A stretch of DNA of 64,000 nt from Escallonia rubra (lineage: Eukaryota; Streptophyta; Magnoliopsida; Escalloniales; Escalloniaceae): positions 1-64,000 of the forward strand of contig JAVXUO010002546.1 in NCBI GenBank assembly GCA_033065855.1. Direction: 5' to 3'. Below, piece by piece: positions 59,804 to 64,000 of this stretch. Positions within the stretch are counted from its first letter, which is position 1; every line of letters begins with the position of its first letter. The position numbers and the translations under genes are program-made. Below the pieces are notes generated by a model. That model saw only the letters and a list, made by a program, of their open reading frames with translations. It did not search any database and was not told the DNA's origin.

Positions 59804-62800
59804 CTAACACTTTTGTTTTCCCTTTCCCTTGCCCTTTGCACCAACCTTTGCATGTCTTTCACCTTGACTCTTTGCAGCTGCTCTTGATCTTGTGCTTATT
59901 TGTCCTACAATTGGATTTGGGCCTTCTTTGTCTTTTGACTTCTCATTCCCTTGGCTTGGACCTCCCTTGGCTGTATTCTCTTTCCCTCTGCTCTGGCCAC
60001 CTTGGCTTTGGCCACCTCCAACAGCTGCATCTTTCAGATTTGACAAACTCACATACCTCTTACCCCCTCTCATTATGAATTGAGTGTCTTGGCCTGATGT
60101 TGGTTGTGGCTCTACCATGCTTGGTATAGGCCATGATGGTCTTTGGGTTGTTGACTGTGGAGTTGGCATAAATCCTACTGGTATCTGTTCTATAACAGCT
60201 GAGCTTTGTGGAGCACATTGGCTTGGTTGGTGTGAAATTTGTTGCCTCCTAGTCTGCACAAAGACATTTTCAGTAAAAATACATATTTATAAATACAATT
60301 CAAAATACACTTTTTTGAGTTTACATACTGGTAACTTTTACATTCTTGGGGCTTTGCCCCCCCCCCCCCCTGTTGCCATATATCCCTGTTGTGGGGCTCT
60401 GCCTTGCTCAGTTGCCATATATCCCTGTTGTAGGACTCTGCCCTGCTCAGTTGCCATATCTCCCTGTTGTGAGGATCTGCCTTGCTCAGTTGGCATGTCT
60501 CCCTGTTAAAGAGGTTACAATACAATAAGCTAAAGTTTAAACAACAATTAGGCCAACTAAATAAAATCAATAATTGCTTACTGAGGAAGTATTATGTATG
60601 CTGCTCTGGCATTTCCTCCTATTGTGCCCCAGCTGATGGCATATGCTGCATCTAGTTGTTGTTCATTTCCTTGACATCTTGTCAGTGCCTGTGTTATTCT
60701 CAGCTTCATATTTGCCTCTTCTTCTCAGTTTCTTAGGTCTGCCACTTGGCCTTCTATAAGTGATGGGTAGAATAAAGGGCAAATTACTTTTAGGTCACAT
60801 ACTTGGACCATTCATTGGGTTAATGATTGGTGCGTAGGCCTTCTTGTATGTTTCAATACTGTAAGACTCATGGATGAAAATCTCTACTACTAGGTTCTTG
60901 TGCCAAATGCATGCAATGGCATGGGGACAGGGAATTACATTCAAGTCCCACCTCCTACAGGAACAGGTGTATTGCTTGAGATCCACAGTGAACTGCTCCC
61001 CCCATGGACATGCTACCTGAAACCTCAAATCCCCTGAGTGTGATGGTATCCTTTCCCCATCATACACCTTCAATCTTTCAATTATCATCTGTATTGCTGG
61101 ACATATCTCACCATTCCACTCATCAGCTTGTTCCCTAGAAAACCTCATCCTTGTCATCAAGGTATTTCTTATTGTTTCAAGACAGGTAATGATTAATTTA
61201 TCCCTAGCTTCCTTTATTATTGCATTGAAGCTCTCACAATAATCATTCAAAAGAACATCACATTTACCATCTATACTAAAATGTGACCTAGACCATTCTG
61301 TAGGTGGCTTATCATCAAGCCAAACTACTGCCTCCTTATCTATGTCAGTCATCTCTTGCATTCTATGTTCCCATCTCACCACATTGGTTGCCTTGGCTGC
61401 AGCAAACAAAGTATCTCTCAAAGCAATCTCAGTAAACCCTGCGGCCTTGAAGTTTGCATGTAAGTGTATGACACAAAACATGTGCTTAGTGTGAGGATAT
61501 AATGACTATATGCTCCCAACCAGCCCTTTTTGCTTGTCAGACAAAAATGTCCAACTCAAACTGTCTTTTATCTCTAAGTCATCACCCAAAAGCTGTACAA
61601 ACCAACCCCAAGAGTCTCTGTTTTCAGCCTCCACAATAGCATATGCCACTGGGTACATTTGGTTGTTGGGATCAATGCCAACCGTAGTCAAGAGCTGACC
61701 ACCAGTGGGACCTTTCAAAAAGCACCCATCTAGCCCTATCAATCTCCTACACCCAGCTTTGAACCCTTCCTTCAATACACAAAGACATATATAAATCCTT
61801 TGAAACCTATACTCACCATGTCCTAGGCCTCCTGGTTCATACTGTAGATCCACAGTGGTGCCAGGATTACTTCTCCTAAGCTCATAAATGTAAGAGTTCA
61901 AATGCCCAAACTGTTCCGTTATATTACCTTCAACCATCATTGTTGCCTTCCTTTTGCTTCTATAAACTGTCCAAAGTGGGACATCTAGTTGGTGATCACT
62001 CATCGATGTATTTTTTAAAGTACCAACCTTCATTTGAAGATTTAATATGAAATCTCTACTGTATCTAGCAGCTAGCCAAGTACTGGTCACATGTTTATTC
62101 TTGTGAACCCTGGTACAGGTGTGCTGGGTTACTGCAGTCTTCACAACCAAATCAGCCTCATTGTCTCCTTGCATCCTAGATACATACACCTGCCATGGAC
62201 ATCCTTCTGAAGCACACCTAGCCCTAACCCTTTCTGATTCATTCTTGGAGAATACCACTGGTTTTCCTTCTAAAATAGAATGTTGCCTAATAGCTTTCTT
62301 GAAAACTTTGTTATTTTTAAACACCATACCAACACTGAACTTAGGCTGTCTCATGTTTGATTTAGGGTTAAATTCCCCAGTTAGTTTCTTATTTCTTGCA
62401 TTATCAATTTCACCCTTAGAATCTGATGGTGGATGTTCTTGCCACTCATCAGAGTCATACTCTTTCTCTTCAAAATTTGCCACAATGTTTCCTTACCCTT
62501 GCTTCTACTGCCCACTCCCTGTTCTACTACATTCGTGTCAACATTCTTCTCATACAATATATCATCCTCATTGGCATCATAGTCACTAACAAACAAATCT
62601 GAGCAATATGATTCATCATCAGAATCAGTGTCAGAATCACTTCCCATCTACCCCTCAGTACCACCACCATTTGGCCCCTTATTAGCACCAGTAGCACTAC
62701 CCTTTGGCCCCTCAGCACTTCCCCTTGGCCCCTCAGTAGCACTAGCCCTTGGCCCCTCAGTAGCACTTCCCATTGGCCCCTCAGTAGCACTGCCCCTTGG

Positions 62801-63490
62801 CCCCTCATTAGCACTGCCCATTCTTGCCATACTGCTCTGGTTTAAGTTTCCCTCCACCTGAGTGCCCACTGTTGCCCTATTGCTCTGGTTTTTGTTTCCC
62901 TCCCCCTCAGTACCCATATTTACTGAGGCTTGTGTACCAACCCCATCATTACCAGCATTGCTTGGACCTTCTAGACTTAGCCTAAACATAGAACCACCTC
63001 TATCCCCATGTGTACTTGTTGGCCCCTGTTTACCTAAGCTCCAAACAGGCACAGTAGTCCCTGTAGCCACATTTCCTCATACATTGCCTACATCATCAAG
63101 TTCTTCAATAACCACACTAGACCCCACAGTCTCTTTAAGCCCTAACTGAGTCTCAATAGATTCCCTCATCTCATCCATTGACAAACTTTCCAAATATATT
63201 TCTACTTGGCCCAGTGAATTATGTAGTCTTTCAATGCCAAAATGTCTAAGTCTACAATTATCTGCACTAGTCCATTGTCAAGGCTTAACCCAAGCTTCTT
63301 ATAGTAATGGTTCATAAATCCTACAACTCCTACACTCTCTGCCATGTTATCAATCTCAATCAAACTTAACATGTCAAGGTCGCAGTAATATAAGTAGTCT
63401 ATTTTTCAAGGGATGTAAACCTTGTGTGGCATGTTCTTAAATTGACTCCCATCGTGCAGTTTTATGGTTAACAGAGAAGAACTAGGATCT
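59804..63490 (-). pseudogene. MuDR-type MULE transposase, decayed
   Basis: Domains on the minus strand: an N-terminal PB1-like region (IKLHDGSQFKNMPHKVYI, DYLYYCDLDMLSLIEIDNMA, 63480-63300); a GSATEGPR-repeat linker (about 62820-62680); the MuDR DNA-binding domain (FSVGMVFKNNKVFKKAIRQH, CASEGCPWQVYVSR, then THT/CTRVHKNKHVTSTWLA); the catalytic core (RLIGLDGCFLKG, then WTFLSDKQKGL); a SWIM zinc finger (YTCSCRRWDLNVIPCPHAIA); a zinc knuckle (CSICHQLGHNRRKC); and a Ser/Gly/Lys-rich tail ending 59804. In-frame stops at 63406-63408, 61506-61508 and 60663-60665, plus a frameshift near 63230, show it cannot make a transposase. Introns in the tail region are possible and not resolved. Confidence 0.87.
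60366..60510. repeat. Tandem repeat in the transposase tail, 42-bp (14-residue) units
   Basis: The phrase gttgccatatatccctgttg followed by t.gg.ctctgccttgctca occurs three and a half times at 42-bp spacing. On the minus strand it encodes repeats of the form NRDIWQLSKAEPH. Because the period is a multiple of three it keeps frame. A run of 12 C's (about 60359-60370) adjoins it. Confidence 0.85.
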
Positions 63491-64000
63491 GAAAAACACA
63501 AACAAACCAAACATGGACAATCACAAAAAAACTACTGCACAAAACATAAACTAATAAAACTTCAAACACATTATTCTATCAAAAAATAACACGCACAAAC
63601 GAACAACAAAACTATAACAAACAATGTATTTAATTAGAACTGCAATTATAAAATAATTATAATGATGTGAAGGACATTAGTTAATTCTATACTTCAAACT
63701 CAAAACCCTAGTTCAATCAAACAGGGACAAAATACACGTTTCTTGAACTGACCGTAAATGTGTTGTGCGACTTCGCTTTCTCGGGGTTGCCAATCCATTT
63801 TTGCTCGTCAATCTCCCACACGTGATCTTCTTCGTCCCAAAATTTCAATTTGCAGGTAGTGATCGCACGACCGTTGTCTGTTTTCCCGCTTCTCTCTGTT
63901 TCTCTCTCCTCAATTGTGGAACGGTTGAGTTTTTTGATTTCGTCATAACCGAGGGAACATGGGGATCGGAAATGACCGATCTACCCATGTGAAAATCGGG

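Larger units (their letters stand above)
58217..64000. mobile_element. Mutator-like element (MULE), about 6 kb, runs off the window
   Basis: The left terminal repeat spans about 58217-58437. Its inner part (catgggtagatcggtcattt followed by ccgatccccatg) is repeated in inverse at the window end (63955-63991), so the right terminal repeat starts at about 63951 and would end some 170 bp outside. The element holds a decayed MULE transposase gene on the minus strand and a GRF-zinc-finger gene on the plus strand. Subterminal stretches repeat ttgcaa.a.tgtccc phrases (58245-58330 and 59090-59260). The candidate target duplication on the left is TAATATTTA (58208-58216); its partner is not in view. Confidence 0.88.

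Noticed and set aside
59300-59887. 195-codon plus-strand frame rich in Tyr, Ile, Thr, Asn
   Set aside because: Low-complexity ttacat/aatt sequence in the 3' part of the MULE, with no homology. It overlaps the end of the transposase gene.
62119-62589. 156-codon plus-strand frame, and others opposite the MULE transposase
   Set aside because: Antisense shadows of the transposase, whose minus-strand frame has clear conserved motifs.
1-64000. CRISPR arrays, rRNA or tRNA genes, bacterial operons
   Set aside because: None seen. The repeats present are transposon ends, LTR-internal arrays or local duplications, and no cloverleaf with an intact B box was recognised by eye.

Overview
The window is nuclear DNA of a flowering plant, most likely a eudicot. 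It is AT-rich, its genes have many short introns, and it is packed with plant transposon families (L1-type and RTE-type LINEs, hAT, PIF/Harbinger, Mutator-like elements, solo LTRs). The gene families present (PP2C, CH-domain kinesin-14, PPR, F-box/FBA, GRF zinc finger) are those of land plants. The species cannot be named from the sequence alone.

Three genes look intact, all on the minus strand. A seven-exon PP2C phosphatase (4617-8015, 431 aa) resembles Arabidopsis At1g68410. A nineteen-exon KIN-14 kinesin with an N-terminal calponin-homology domain (32674-38786, 1023 aa) resembles At2g47500. An intronless pentatricopeptide-repeat gene (55883-57367, 494 aa) resembles At2g01860/EMB975. The first 150 bases hold the 3' end of an unidentified plus-strand gene. 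An F-box gene (25703-29406, plus strand) is broken three ways: a nonsense codon at codon 51, a 2.3 kb hAT insertion with an exact 8-bp target duplication, and a LINE inserted about 35 bp upstream of its ATG.

The rest is layered mobile DNA, and many insertions can be bounded exactly from target-site duplications (TSDs). From left to right: LINE relics (1265-4075); a PIF-like MITE (12241-14296) split by a deleted LINE with a 14-bp TSD; a 1.2 kb tandem duplication (14.7-17.0 kb) next to a hAT element; a 5.7 kb L1-type LINE (18245-25652, 16-bp TSD) that itself received a solo LTR (18411-20147, 5-bp TSD); the hAT in the F-box gene, which itself holds a MITE; a small hAT upstream of the kinesin; a run of four abutting elements at 46545-51814 (Pack-MULE, PIF MITE, MULE, solo LTR); an RTE relic (53.8-55.4 kb); and a Mutator-like element of about 6 kb that runs off the right end (58217 onward).

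The most notable points are: a U12-type AT-AC intron inside the kinesin motor domain; a GC-AG intron in the PP2C gene; a 1.1 kb Pack-MULE carrying fragments of two different armadillo-repeat genes in opposite orientation; a MULE carrying a GRF-zinc-finger membrane-protein gene on the strand opposite its decayed transposase; and GC-rich tandem arrays of different sequence at the same place in two copies of one LTR family. I see no CRISPR array, prokaryotic operon or new multi-gene defence system. The novelty is in genome architecture and gene capture.
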